Below, one piece after another: positions 33,498-45,066 of a DNA stretch of 64,000 nt. The notes beneath the pieces are model-generated. The model saw nothing but the letters and a program-made list of their open reading frames with translations, ran no database searches and had not been told where the DNA came from. A program made the translations under genes and the position numbers. This DNA comes from Proales similis (Eukaryota; Rotifera; Eurotatoria; Ploima; Proalidae): positions 1,116,001-1,180,000 of the forward strand of contig JAGVRJ010000007.1 of NCBI GenBank assembly GCA_019059635.1. The letters are read 5' to 3'. Within the stretch, counting starts at the first letter, position 1; every line of letters begins with the position of its first letter.

Positions 33498-36400
33498 ATG
33501 GACGACGAGAGATTCCGCGAGCTCTACGACGACGCACGTCAACACGAGCATGATACGAAGCTTAACAGATTTGCGTCGCGCTCCAGGAAGTAGGAAATTC
33601 GCAAACGAACATTTGCCGCCCTTGCCCTACTCGCAATCACATTCTCTTGTTTGTTCGAAAGCAATCAGCTGGATTCGGAAACAAATTTCTTCGTCATTTT
33701 GAGCGAAATGCTAATTGAACTAAACGAAATGTGAGCACAGCCATTCTATTCATCTGACGGCTTGTCTAAATTCTTGTTCATCTTCATCTTCTTGTTCTTG
33801 TTCATTCAGGGACGAGTTTGGCCAGGACATCGGTGAGAAAATGGAAAAAGTCTGCAAATGGTATTTGAACAGTCCAAACAAAAGTCAAAAAAGAAGCTCA
33901 AAGGCAAGCAGCCAGTCGCGTCCAACTCTGAATTTCATCGGAATTTATTCAAAATTAGAAAGTGGAGCGGAGAAAGACTGAAAAAGTGATTGAGCGGCCG
34001 CGGAATAGCGCTCTAGCCAAACACCATCATAGACTTAAGGAGCGGGTCGATTCGGCCTATGCGGCGCCGCTTGTCACTCCGGCTACGTCGCTGAGACCTC
34101 AGCCAAGCACACCTCCCGATTTTAAAGATCAGCCAAAGGCCAGCTCCCGTCATCCCGGTAGATTTCAGTCTTTTAGTTCAAACTTGTCCACTCATTCATA
34201 TGAAGCATTAGAGCAAGCGAAAAATGCAACGTTAAAGGATCAAACAAATTTGGCCGCGAATCAGTTACGAGACGAGAGAAAAAGAAATGAGGCGAGAGAA
34301 GCGGAGCCGATCCAGGAAAAAAGACCGCAAGAAACTTATCAGCTGGACGAAAACACGCGAAATGAAATCGTTCTGGCTCTGCGCGACTACGCACAACAGC
34401 TGCAGGCCGAAGAGGGTGAGGTTTAGACTGGGACGATTGGCACTGCTTTTCTAATGCGAGAAACAGATGAATCGTCGGCTGGGCGCGTCTATCAGCAGCT
34501 CAAGTCAATGGAAAAGTTCTATGACACGCTCAGTCTCAAGCCTCTGCCTGAGCTCAATCTCAGCTCTCTGGTTTTCTGGGCCAAAGACGTCAGCGACCGC
34601 ATGGTGATTGGAAAGTTTCAGGTAGCTGACTGGAGCTCGTGATTGTCTGCAGCAAATAAAGATTATTGAAACAGAACGAGAAACGAATTAGAGAGAACCG
34701 GCTCATATTCAAGTCATATTTAAACGAGCAGGGGCCACGTGTGAGGTCAATTCCGCCGCCGTCAGCAAACACCAATATCACTGAACGAGACGAAGAAGCC
34801 GAGGACAGACTGATCTATTCGATTGTTGTGAAAAGCGCATCAGGCAAGCGGCCCAAGTCAACGTCCTACATGGATTGGCGCGGTCAAATCAGCCGGCCAA
34901 CAGAAGAGGCGAATTCGATTGCTCAGAAGTAAATCAGCATCTAAATTTGCATTTGTAAGCGATTCGATTCTGATCACCAAATCGCAGTAAAATGGCACCG
35001 CCTGAGTTTGAGCTCACTTACAATCCGACCGAGAAGCCGTCTAGCACTGCTGTTCAGGTATGCTGATTGAAATGCCCTCTGTTCAGAAACAAACAAGCTG
35101 AGACGATTTTGGTCGGCGATCAGCTGTTTGGGGACAAAGAAGAGAGCAAGCTGAGTCGCGAGGGAAGCTTTAGCAAATTGACTCGGCCAAGGAAAAAACG
35201 AGACTCTCAGGCGCTCCCGTTTGCGCTCGCTCAGCAGAACAGCGCCAATAGCCTGAACGTCGGCGAGAGCAAAGAATTCATCCAACTGGTTAATGCGATC
35301 GAGAAAGAGAAGAGCGCTGGCCAGTCAAAAGCAGCAGACTCAAACCAATTGAAGGCGAATGCGATCAGCAACTTAAAAGACGAGATTCAAACTTGCGACT
35401 GCTGCAACACGGACAAAACGACTGAGCCAGAACAGACCGACATTTTTCAATTGACGCAAGAAAAACTCAACCAAAAAGACGATCAGAGTGAAGTCGAACA
35501 AGAAGTGGAGAGAGCCCGGTCTTCACCAGACGAAATGAAACTCAAGGAAATTCTTCTCAACAACTATGATCCTGACTTTGCGAGTCGAATCGGAGTGAGA
35601 GATTTCGTGCCGCTGGAAATCCTTGAGCCGGGCCGAGGAGAGCTCGAGTTCATTCCTTACGAGCAAATCGACCAAAATTATCCAAAGTATTTGGCTATGC
35701 CGCTCTCTATTCAGATTGCGTTGGTCTAACTTTTGCCACCCAAAAGGATCTATGGCCAGCCAGTGTTCGTGCCCAACCTGAATAAAAGAGCGCCAAAGCT
35801 CTATAGAAGCAATCCGTCTATTCCTCGGCCCGAGTCTCGTTACGGAAGCCGAGCGGAAGTCTACAACAGCATAATAAGTTTAAAGCGAGCCGATATTGAT
35901 CAGAGAGGTAGCACTGTGAGAGCAATATGAATTTGCAAGTCTCAACTGCTCATCGACAGCTCTAGACTCTTATGGCAGCAATCAATTCAGTGAGGACTTG
36001 AGCTACACTGCGTACGAGGCGCTCGATTGCGTCTTGACTGTGAGCGGTTTATTTCCGGACGGCATTCGAACGACGAAAAGCTGCGATAACATTCACGTCA
36101 ACACTCAGACGACGAGGATGGGCCGACCGGTGAATGTGCGCAGCTATCAAAAATGGAGGCCGCTTCAACGAACCAGATCGGACGAGGCCATTTATGAGCG
36201 AATTCAACGCGAAAAACAGTCTGTTGATTTGAGTTTCACTTTTCGCAAGCTAAATTAATAATTAGAAAAACAACAAAAACACTACAGAAACGAACAAGAG
36301 GACGCCGAAGAGAAGTTCTATCGCCGTAAGTAAACATTTGATTTAGAATTATCGCTCGACGCCAATTTCGACACTTGATTTGCAAGGCGAGAGGAACCAG

Positions 36401-38060
36401 TCGCGCTTCCGAGTAACTGGCAGCTCCCTGTCTAGCAAGAGACCGAACACGAGCTTGAGCAACGGACGACCAATACCGACCGCAGGCACCGTCTACACTC
36501 CTGTAGGAACTCGCTCTTTACTCTTTCACGTCGAGATGGATTAACGAGCTCGACTAAAGGAGAAACTCAACGAAGCAAGCCAGAAGATGAAAGAGGCCAA
36601 AGAGGCAGTTCATGTGCCCACGCTGTTTAGGGGCACCACGGTCAGAAACTTTGTTAAGGAGCTGAATTTCGAGCAGCGACAGAAAAAAGAGAGCCAACTT
36701 CGAACAGCGCAAAGAATTAAACAGTAAGGGCGATTCAGCTAATTAAATGGCCGAAGACGAACGAATTTGAATCGATTTGAAGAGAATACCGCAAACATTT
36801 AAGAGACAAGCGGTTTATTGAAAATCGACTGCCTGTGACCGACGAGGCCAGACAATGGGTGAGGAATTACAAGAGCGAGATGAGCAAGAGAAGACTTGAA
36901 CGCGAAAAGTCCTTTCTCGAGCAGAAGCTCATGTGAGTCCAAAAGAGATGCATCAACAACTTTGTGTCCAAATTTCAGACTCTTTCAACAAATAGACTGG
37001 AACGAGAAAACGCCAAGCTCAAACGCACTTTGAAGCGGGTCGGCATTCACGTGGATTTGTACGAGTAAGTAGAATGCTCAAGCTGTGCCGAATGGAACCA
37101 CCAATCAACAGGAACCAAATTGAAGAATTCTGCAGCGAAGAGGTCCCGAGTACACAAACAGAGTTCTCAACAAAGCGGCCACTTGTATTCAAAAGTGGAT
37201 TAAAGGTGAGAAAGTTTCAATTGACTTTGGTTAGCCAGTTGATCTGAGCAGTGCTCCTCTCAAGGCTGGCTAGTGAGGAAAGAAATGGACGAGCTGAGGA
37301 GAGTGGTGAGTTTAATTCAACTCACTCAGTTCTAAACGACATTTCAGCCTTTTTAAACAGCTGGACAAAAACGGCGTTGACTGGAGCAAGTTTTTAAAAA
37401 TGTACCGATCGACCATCAAGAGAGTGCAGAAAATTCGAGGCGTGATAGGAGCCGAGTTTGACTTCCGGCCACAAGAGGCCATTCATTTTTTCCTCACTCA
37501 AAAAAGTGAAAAATCTTTTCTTTGTTGCTTTGCTCTCGGAAATGCTCTAAATCAGATTCAGAGTTGGACAGCTACTTTCAGAAGCTTTCGTTCGCCGACG
37601 AGCTCGACCTTGATGACGTTGAGAAGCTGTTCAACTACGTCGATCTTTATCCGAGCACGAACGAGATCGCCGAAGCCAGAATGAACGTGTTCAGCTGTAA
37701 GTGAACATTACCTGGCTCACTCACACTCTCTTTCCGGTCTAAATCAGGCGTCTAGATCACAAAATTCGAAAGCAGCCAAACTCTATCAAGAAAATTGTCG
37801 CCTACGATATAATCTATTACATATACCCGCCAAAAGGCAGCAAACTGCTTTCAACGAGACGCTCGACCTGGACAAATCCGATCGTCGGAGGAGAGGATGC
37901 TCTCAAGCTAAAAGGTATTTCCGCTGATTTGAAGTGGCTGCTTCGTTGTTTATCCAAGCATTCATAAAATCGAAAAGGTTCAAGAATTGTGGAGGCAGCT
38001 GACTTTGAAGTCACTTGGAAACTGGTTACTTCTACCAAACAGCAAAACTTGAAAAATTAA
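33498..38060 (+). CDS. Large IQ-motif protein of unrecognised family, 21 exons
   Basis: Exons: 33498-33589, 33662-33730, 33810-33832, 33987-34415, 34467-34621, 34675-34928, 34988-35057, 35124-35686, 35747-35907, 35960-36218, 36288-36325, 36387-36502, 36560-36723, 36783-36932, 36996-37064, 37141-37205, 37265-37305, 37361-37505, 37556-37696, 37756-37914, 37978-38060. All phases agree, giving 1,081 aa. An IQ calmodulin-binding motif (IQKWIKGWLVRK) lies near residues 885-897. Charged, probably helical stretches precede it, such as KRRLEREKSFLEQKL. The N-terminal half is polar and low in hydrophobics. Exon 3 is only 23 nt, and the intron after it (154 nt) is the least certain part. A calmodulin-binding scaffold role is inference. 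AATAAA at 38117. Confidence 0.75.
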
Positions 38061-38330
38061 TTCTCACACTTGGACTCAATTTCGCGGCCTGTCAAATTGA
38101 ATCAAACGAGTTTGTTAATAAATTTCCATGCCCTTAAAGCCAAGGCGTTCAAGTCTCAGCCAAAATGACAAATTTGATTTGAGAGAAAAAAAAGAGTTCT
38201 CAAGCGCGCGTGACGAGTTTTTTAATCAGAAAGATTGATTTAGGTTGAAATAAAATCGACAGCATTCCGAAATTGATTTACTCTGTTGCGGAAAAATTGC
38301 AACTCAAAAACGAACTGTTCGGTTATTAGA

Positions 38331-39551
38331 ATGCTTTTTCGGATGAATACTGCACCATTGTGGAAAGCGTGCTGGCCATTGCTTCTTACATTTGGATGGT
38401 GTTCGGCCGTGTCGAAATTCGATCTTTTCCAAAGAGAGCAAAATAACGAAGAAAGATACGAGTTTGGCCGGCCTGATTCAGGCTTAATTGATATCGGGCC
38501 ATCGAACGACACACAGCGGTGTTTAGCCCAGTGTCTTGCCGAAGATCGCTGTGAATTGGTCATAAAGGAAATGGAAACCTGCCGCTTATTTTACTTTGAA
38601 AATCCAGACTGTTGGGATGACGATGATGACTTCGGCCATGTTCAAGCGTCTATTTATCGACGAAAGCGTCTTTATCTTGGCCAATCCCAAATCAATGGTG
38701 AAATAGTTTCACAGGCCGCGACTGGAATTTTCGATCTAACTACCGCGACAACAACTTTCAACGGAGATCTTGTGGTCGCCGGTGAATCGGGTGCAGTCAA
38801 TTTTTACGATTTGAACACTCGTGAGCTAATAAGAACGTACCAAACAGGAGCAACAAGAGTAAACTACTTGAGAAGACTGCCTAACGGAGAGTTGGCGCTG
38901 GCTGAAAGTGAAAACAGCTTGGAAATATTGAGCGTTCCGGATTTCTCGCAGAGGATAAAGCGATCAAACTTTGCGCACAATCCGACTACGGTTATCGGTT
39001 TTGAAGATGAGTATTTGTTTGTGGGTTTAGAAAGCGGGCGAATAATAAAGCTCGAGTTGGAGGACTTGTCAACCGACGAGTCCAGTGCGGACAAGCACTC
39101 TATGCGAGTGCATGACTTGGTTCTTATCCCAGACGGGAGGTTGGCCTCCTGCAGCGCAGATCAAGAAATTAAGATCTGGAGCACTGAGGAACTCACACTA
39201 ATTCACACTCTGACTGGACACTCGGATGTAATTCGACAAATTTCGCTTCTGCCCAACGGTCGCTTGTCAAGTGTTTCTCGAGACGGATTCATGTATTCGT
39301 GGGATCTGGAGTTTTTCACCAATGTGCACTATTTGCATGCAAACGTCACTTTGCAAAGCGTGAGCCTGTCTGCACAAGGAGTCGCTCTAGTCGGAACCGT
39401 TGACGGGCGAATACTGTTGGTGAACCCGGATACATTTGAGCTGATCGGCTCTCGCAACTTAACCAATGCGGGCATCAAAGATATTGTCCAGCTCCGCAAC
39501 GGTCTATTTGTCTCGGTGGGTGGCGATGATTTGGTTAAATTCTGGAACTAG
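38331..39551 (+). CDS. Secreted WD40-repeat-like beta-propeller protein, intronless
   Basis: Single-exon ORF of 406 aa from ATG 38331, or 402 from ATG 38343, which gives the cleaner signal peptide (MNTAPLWKACWPLLLTFGW). After it comes a short cysteine cluster (RCLAQCLAEDRCELVI, then TCRLFY and PDCW) with Apple/PAN-like spacing. At least six propeller blades follow, for example DLVLIPDGRLASCSADQEIK with IWSTEE, then HTLTGHSDVIRQISLLPNGR with WDLEFF, and VSVGGDDLVKFWN at the very end. WD40 proteins are nearly always intracellular, so a signal peptide is unusual. AATAAA at 39622. Function not assigned. Confidence 0.8.
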   Translation: MLFRMNTAPLWKACWPLLLTFGWCSAVSKFDLFQREQNNEERYEFGRPDSGLIDIGPSNDTQRCLAQCLAEDRCELVIKEMETCRLFYFENPDCWDDDDDFGHVQASIYRRKRLYLGQSQINGEIVSQAATGIFDLTTATTTFNGDLVVAGESGAVNFYDLNTRELIRTYQTGATRVNYLRRLPNGELALAESENSLEILSVPDFSQRIKRSNFAHNPTTVIGFEDEYLFVGLESGRIIKLELEDLSTDESSADKHSMRVHDLVLIPDGRLASCSADQEIKIWSTEELTLIHTLTGHSDVIRQISLLPNGRLSSVSRDGFMYSWDLEFFTNVHYLHANVTLQSVSLSAQGVALVGTVDGRILLVNPDTFELIGSRNLTNAGIKDIVQLRNGLFVSVGGDDLVKFWN

Positions 39552-39962
39552 GTTCCATGCTCTATCATAAAGCTTTCAATTTGTGTGCTTTCAGTTGTAA
39601 GTGTTGTCTTTTGTGTATGAGAATAAAGCTGCTCAGAAATGAAGAAATTGGTCAAGCGTGATCATGAAAGTGATGAATAAATTTCGAAACCGAATATGAA
39701 GCCGCTGATCGTAACCGAGGTCGAACTTGAGGTCTTTACTCAACAACAACGGTTAATTAACAACTGAGGCAACTCTGGTTCTCATGAACCAGTTTCGGTC
39801 GATGTGGCTTGTCGAATAAATAAAAGTTAACGATATATTGCAGCGCGATCGACAAAAGTACAACTGCTCGTCTGTGCGAATACGAATTCTGTGGTCCCTG
39901 CAAAATACCAAATTAAGGTGACTGACCGCGCAAAAAAAATCGTGCTCGACCCGCGCGCAACA
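39552..39962. other. Intergenic region
   Basis: 3' UTR of the secreted WD40 gene, then upstream sequence of CARS2. The frame is open for 24 codons upstream of the CARS2 ATG but has no other ATG. Confidence 0.5.
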
Positions 39963-42080
39963 ATGCTCGAGGTGAACAAGCTGCTGTCCTCAAGACTGGT
40001 CGTTCGATTTCAAACGCGGCGTCTAAGCGTGAACAGAAAAACATGCGACCTCAAGCTTTACAACACATTGAGCAAGGAGAAGCAGCCGTTGAAGCTGGAT
40101 AAACCAAATACTCTGTACTGGTATTCGTGTGGTCCGACTGTTTACGACTCGGCTCACATTGGTCATGCGAGGTGAATTTTACTTGAGGCGAATCGATGCG
40201 GCCTACATGTGACCAGTTTGTTGACCAAAATAGCTCGTATGTGGCGTTTGATATCATCAAGCGTGTGCTGAGGGGCCACTTTGGCCTGAACGTGGTCAAC
40301 CTGATGAATATAACCGACATTGACGACAAGATAATCAACAAAGCAAAAAAGGTAGCTCGCCTCAGTGACAAACTACGGCGTGCTGGGCTGCAACTAAACA
40401 CTGTAGGAAGGGCGAACTTTCAAGGAGATTTCTACCGCTTACGAAAAAGAGTTCATGAATGACTTGCGAGCCTTGAACTGTCAACGGCCGGACATTGTTC
40501 TTCGCGTGAGCGACTTTGTGCCGCAAATAGTGGGCTTCATTGAGAAGCTTGTGAAAGACGGCTATGCATACTCGTCGCCAAGTGGAAGCGTCTACTTTGA
40601 TACGCACAAACTCACGATCGACTCTTTCTTCGAGTTGAGCAAAGACGAGAGCTATCAAGGAAAAGGCAAGTGGCTTTTTGTAGAGCACTTTTCGTAAAGC
40701 ACAGTCCCATAGGTCCGGGCAGAATCGTGTGGCCTGAGGCTTAAGTATGCTGATGCGATAATAGCGCTGAATAGAGATTGTCTGGCTCTTGTCGGCAATC
40801 GACTTGGGTCGCTCTAACAGCAACATGTGTTCACCGCAATTCAGAGCAGCTGATTGCTAAATAGTTTAAAATTGCAGAAAACACGGAGAAGCGGCATCGC
40901 TTCGATTTCAGCCTCTGGAAGGGAAGAAAGGACTCGAGCGAACCGGCTTGGAGCAGCCCCTGGGGAGAGGGCCGGCCTGGCTGGCACATAGAATGCTCAA
41001 CGTTGGCCAGTGTTGGATTCGGCCAAAATCTCGATATTCACTCGGGTGGCAAGGACTTGATGTTTCCTCACCATCACAATGAAATGGTGCAATGCTGCGC
41101 CTACTACTCGTCACCTTGGTGGTCTCGCCACTGGCTGCACAGTGGACATCTCCATCTCAAGAACGATGTGAAAATGTCTAAATCGCTGTCCAACACAATT
41201 TCCATCCGAGACCTGCTCAACAAGTACTCGAGCAATCAGTTTCGCATGTTCTGTATGCTCAGTCCTTACAGAAACGGTAGGAGCTAGGCCTTTGTCCGAC
41301 TTTGACTCGCTCTGTTTCATATGAGTGAACATTCAGACAAGGAGTTTGACGACGAAAAGATGGCAAAAGCAGTCAGCATTCTCGAGAGCTTCACATCGTT
41401 CATTCAGTTCTGTCGATCATACTCTAACCGACTGATCGATGTCCGTCCAATCAGCATCGACGAAAGTCAAGTATTCTCTCGACTCGCCGCGTGTGAAGCC
41501 AACATCGCAGAGGCACTGGCCGATGATGTGGACACCTGCCGCGTAGTGGCCGAGCTTCAGGAGATGGTCGGTTTCATAAACAAACAGCTCGCGGCAAACA
41601 CCGCTCCTCAATCAGCGGCTACTGAGGGTCTCGGCCTCAATCGACATTATGGCTGCATTATGGCAGTTTCCAATTTGATCGAGTCCACTCTCCAAGTTTG
41701 TGGTTTTAGTCTGGCTGTGGACCAAGAGCAGCAGCAACAGCAGTTTGGGGTAGTTTGACTTTGGTTATTTACGGGATCGAATTCGCTTATGAACATTGAA
41801 CAAAGGTCTCGAGTATTGATGCGACCAAGCTGGCACAGGCAGGAGTTGATCTGAGGAGCGAGGCTCGCCGTATTGCCACTGACAAGTCGCATTCAATTCC
41901 GAGCTCAGTGCGAGATCGTTTATTAAGGGGCTGCGATGCTCTAAGAGACCGATTCAAGGAAGCTGGAGTCGACATAAAGGTTTGCCATTCGGACACTGGA
42001 TCAGATTTAAAGTCATTGAGACTTATTGCTTGTCTTACAAGGACCTTAGGGAGCAAACTTTGTGGAAAGTGAAAGGATGA
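39963..42080 (+). CDS. CARS2: Cysteinyl-tRNA synthetase, mitochondrial type
   Basis: Class I aminoacyl-tRNA synthetase charging tRNA-Cys. Exons 39963-40171, 40234-40351, 40407-40665, 40878-41276, 41337-41749, 41806-41979 and 42042-42080 give 536 aa. The first 30 residues are Arg-rich and unacidic after Glu3 ([17 protein letters not shown]), fitting a mitochondrial presequence. Zinc/cysteine site and signature are seen: [16 protein letters not shown] (HIGH motif), [27 protein letters not shown] and KMSKS. Similarity to CARS2 is greater than to the cytosolic CARS1, which has large insertions. Intron 3 (212 nt) uses a GC donor (AAAAG|GCAAGT) required by phase. AATAAA at 42112-42117. Confidence 0.94.
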
Positions 42081-43328
42081 GCAGTGTATTTTTGCGCCGA
42101 ATCGATTCTAAAATAAAGTGATCAGCTTGAGCTATCGAACGTTGGCCACCGGCCATGTATCTATGCAGGGCGGGCGGTGCAATAATAAGTGCTTGGTTGA
42201 CCGGGCCTTCCTTATTCTCTCATGAGAATGGTGAATTCGAACGACCGATCCATACCCTCGGTCTTTTCAGGGAATAATTTGGCCCGTGTCATAGATTATG
42301 CAAATTAGCAAAGAGTCAATAATGGGAGCGAGCCATAATCTATGCATAATGCATCTTGTGTTTGTGTCGGTTGCCTAGAATTCGCCCGGTCCGTGTCTAC
42401 AATCGCTAGACCTGAGATGCCGGTTTTTCCCAATTTTTTTTTTCCAATCTCCGAACGGCAATTTAATAAATTCGAGATGAATAAGACAAGCTCGATTTAA
42501 TCCAGACGAAAAGGTCCCTAAAAAAGAGAACCCATGTAGAGCAGAATCGAGTTCAAATGAGTTGGAAATAATTGCTGTTGAACTGGCCCCGAACTAAACG
42601 GCATTCGGTTTTCTAACTTGGTTTTTATTTTCTTAGGCTGGACACATCCGAATAAGGGGGGGGCTTTGGACGGGCTGTAGATCGGAGTTTATTCTTAAAA
42701 CGTTGTCTAATGAACTAGCGGCTTTCAAACGCAGGCAAATCTGCCGTGCTCAGTGCTTTAGTTCCGGCTTCATGACAGTCGCAGAGGAGACAGACGTGGG
42801 ACGTTGTTGTGTAGCCAGGGCAGAAATTCGCGCGAAATCTACCCCGCACGTATGTGGCCGCCATATTGTGTGTGCACGGACTAGGGAGGGGTCCGGGCAA
42901 CAACGAACAATGGCGGTGGGGACCGGTCTCGGGGTGGGGAGGCAAATAAAGCAGTAGGACGAGTCTAAAGCCTTAATGAATATGCGCACACTCATAGCAT
43001 CCAATGCAAACGCGCTTCATATGCATTAAGCATGATTGGCCGAATAGGCTTCTCCCAATCATAGCTCGTCGTTCGTTCTTCAAGCATTCGCTCATATAGT
43101 GCATGCATGCATTGCCCCGCGCATTCAGTTCGAACATAGAGCGAGTTTAGTATGGAGCGCATAGACGAGCGCACAACAACACACACACACACATACATCG
43201 CTCAACGCAGAAGAGAATAAGCCGAATGCAGCCTCTATGGACGGGGACCCCTCTTTGCCTCCCCGCCATTGGCTCATTATGCGAGAGCGCCGAATTCAAA
43301 TTCTCATGCGATTCAATTCCAACTTTAG
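42081..43328. other. Intergenic and HMGB promoter region
   Basis: No coding gene supported. It contains a G run at about 42655-42664, a CA run near 43180-43193 and a GCCGCCATATTG word at about 42859. An approximate inverted copy, ACAATGGCGG, lies near 42907; both resemble YY1-type GCCATNTT/AANATGGC sites. Probably the upstream regulatory region of the first HMGB gene. Confidence 0.5.
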
Positions 43329-44024
43329 ATGTATTCAATGAACCAGCAGTTTTACATGCAAAACCAGATGATGGCCAGTCCTGTAAGTGGCACTCCTTGT
43401 TTGTCAAATTCCGTTCTAGTCTTCATAACCGGCGTTCTGTGTTAGATGAGCAAGAAAGAGCTCAAGGCCAAGAAGCCTAAGGGACGAATGTCTGCCTACA
43501 CCTTCTTTGTGCAGACTTGCCGCGAAGAGCACCGCAAGAAGCACCCCAATGAGAATGTCAACTTCACTGAGTTCTCTAAAAAATGCGCTGAGCGCTGGAA
43601 GCAGATGACCGAGAAGGAGAAGAAGCGGTTCGCCGAGATGGCCGAAAAAGACAAGCAGCGATATGATCGAGAGATGGCTTCATACGTTCCACCACCTGGC
43701 GAAGGTGGCCGAAAGCGAAAGAAGAAGGACCCGAATGCACCCAAGCGACCTCTTTCCGCTTTCTTCTTGTTCTGTCACGATGAGAGACCGTCAGTGAAGG
43801 AGAAGTACCCGAGCCACTCTGTTGGCGAGGTGGCCAAGGAGTTGGGCGAGCGCTGGAACAAAGTGACTGCCGAGACCAAGGCCAAGTACGAGGCCAAGGC
43901 GCAGGAGGACAAGCATCGCTACGAGAAGGAAATGACCAAGTACAAGAACAAGCAGGCGGGCGCGGCTGCCTCGATTGACCATGTTGACGACGATGACGAT
44001 GACGACGAGGAGGACGACGAGTAA
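43329..44024 (+). CDS. HMGB: HMGB-type high-mobility-group protein with acidic tail (copy 1)
   Basis: Nuclear DNA-bending chromatin protein. Exons 43329-43382 and 43446-44024 join in phase 0 to 210 aa. Exon 1 gives an 18-residue Met/Gln-rich leader ([18 protein letters not shown]). HMG box A starts at [16 protein letters not shown], the linker is [14 protein letters not shown], box B contains [16 protein letters not shown], and the tail is a run of Asp/Glu ([12 protein letters not shown]). The second exon begins with its own ATG, so a 192-aa form is possible. AATAAA at 44357-44362. Large parts of box A are shared at DNA level with copy 2, and the 3' end with the ATRX-N/HMGB chimera. Confidence 0.95.
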
Positions 44025-44559
44025 GCATACAGTCCCCTTTGCTTCTATGTGCTTGTTCACATAACAAACGGCTCTCAACGCTGGTCGGACTAGTCGATCA
44101 GATCTACAACTTTCTGCGCCCCAACATTTCGTTCCTTTTTCTTCACTTTTTTTTTCTATTTGTACTAAAACAAAAACAAAAAAACACAATTCTGGCATCA
44201 ATCAAGCTCCACTTGTCGTCATTGTCGTTCCTCAAATATCCCCATCAAGCCATGTGCAGTCATCATTTGAGCCTGTCCAAGCCGCCTGATTGGAATATCA
44301 ACCAGTTGGTTACATTTTTCATCGCAATCTTTTCTCTTTTTTGATTGATTGATGTAAATAAAATCGGACGCACTGCTAGTTGACATAAACAATGGTAATG
44401 CTCTATTTCCCGTTCATTGGCGCCAACAGAAGCGCTTCTCTGCTCATATCCCTCTTTTCGGATGAGACAAAGCCAACAAAAGCGTTTGGTTTGATACCCA
44501 AATGAAGTAAAAAAAAAGGCAAAGTCGGCTAATCAGGTTCATTCGATTAGACTCTTAGA
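44025..44559. other. 3' UTR of HMGB copy 1 and spacer
   Basis: AATAAA at 44357-44362. Nothing else supported before HMGB copy 2. Confidence 0.6.
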
Positions 44560-45066
44560 ATGGATATAATTAAGAGTAAAAAACCCAAGGGTCGCATGTC
44601 AAACTACACGTTTTTTGTTCAAATGTGCCGCGAAGAGCACCGCAAGAAGCACCCCAATGAGAATGTCAACTTCACTGAGTTCTCTAAAAAATGCGCTGAG
44701 CGCTGGAAGCAGATGACCGAGAAAGAGAAGAAGCGGTTCGCCGAGATGGCCGAGAAGGACAAGCTGAGATACGAACGAGAGATGGCCAGCTACACACCAG
44801 AGAGCACAGACTCAAGTCGAAAGCGAAAGAAGAAGGACCCGAACGCGCCCAAGCGGCCACTGTCAGCTTTTTTCCTCTTTTGCCAGGACGAACGACCCGC
44901 AGTGAAAGCAGTCTATCCGAACTACTCGGTTGGCGAGGCTGCCAAGGAGCTCGGAGAGCGCTGGAACAAAGTGAGCGCAGAGACCAAGGCCAAGTACGAA
45001 GCCAAAGCGGCACAAGACAAGAGTCGTTACGACCGCGAGCTGGCCGTCTACAAGTCTCAGCAGTGA
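44560..45066 (+). CDS. HMGB-type protein lacking the acidic tail (copy 2)
   Basis: Single-exon ORF of 168 aa with two HMG boxes (MSNYTFFVQMCREEHR; then [18 protein letters not shown]) joined by the basic [14 protein letters not shown] linker. It ends at YKSQQ, so the acidic tail is absent. Loss of the tail in HMGB proteins generally raises DNA affinity; here that is inference. A run of about 100 nt in box A is identical to copy 1, and most of box B is nearly identical to the chimera downstream. AATAAA at 45393-45398, inside a 3' flank that is repeated after the chimera. Confidence 0.92.
   Translation: MDIIKSKKPKGRMSNYTFFVQMCREEHRKKHPNENVNFTEFSKKCAERWKQMTEKEKKRFAEMAEKDKLRYEREMASYTPESTDSSRKRKKKDPNAPKRPLSAFFLFCQDERPAVKAVYPNYSVGEAAKELGERWNKVSAETKAKYEAKAAQDKSRYDRELAVYKSQQ

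Noticed and set aside
35687-35746. In-frame TAA in the IQ-motif gene suggesting a broken gene
   Set aside because: The stop lies inside a 60-nt intron with fitting GT and AG sites.
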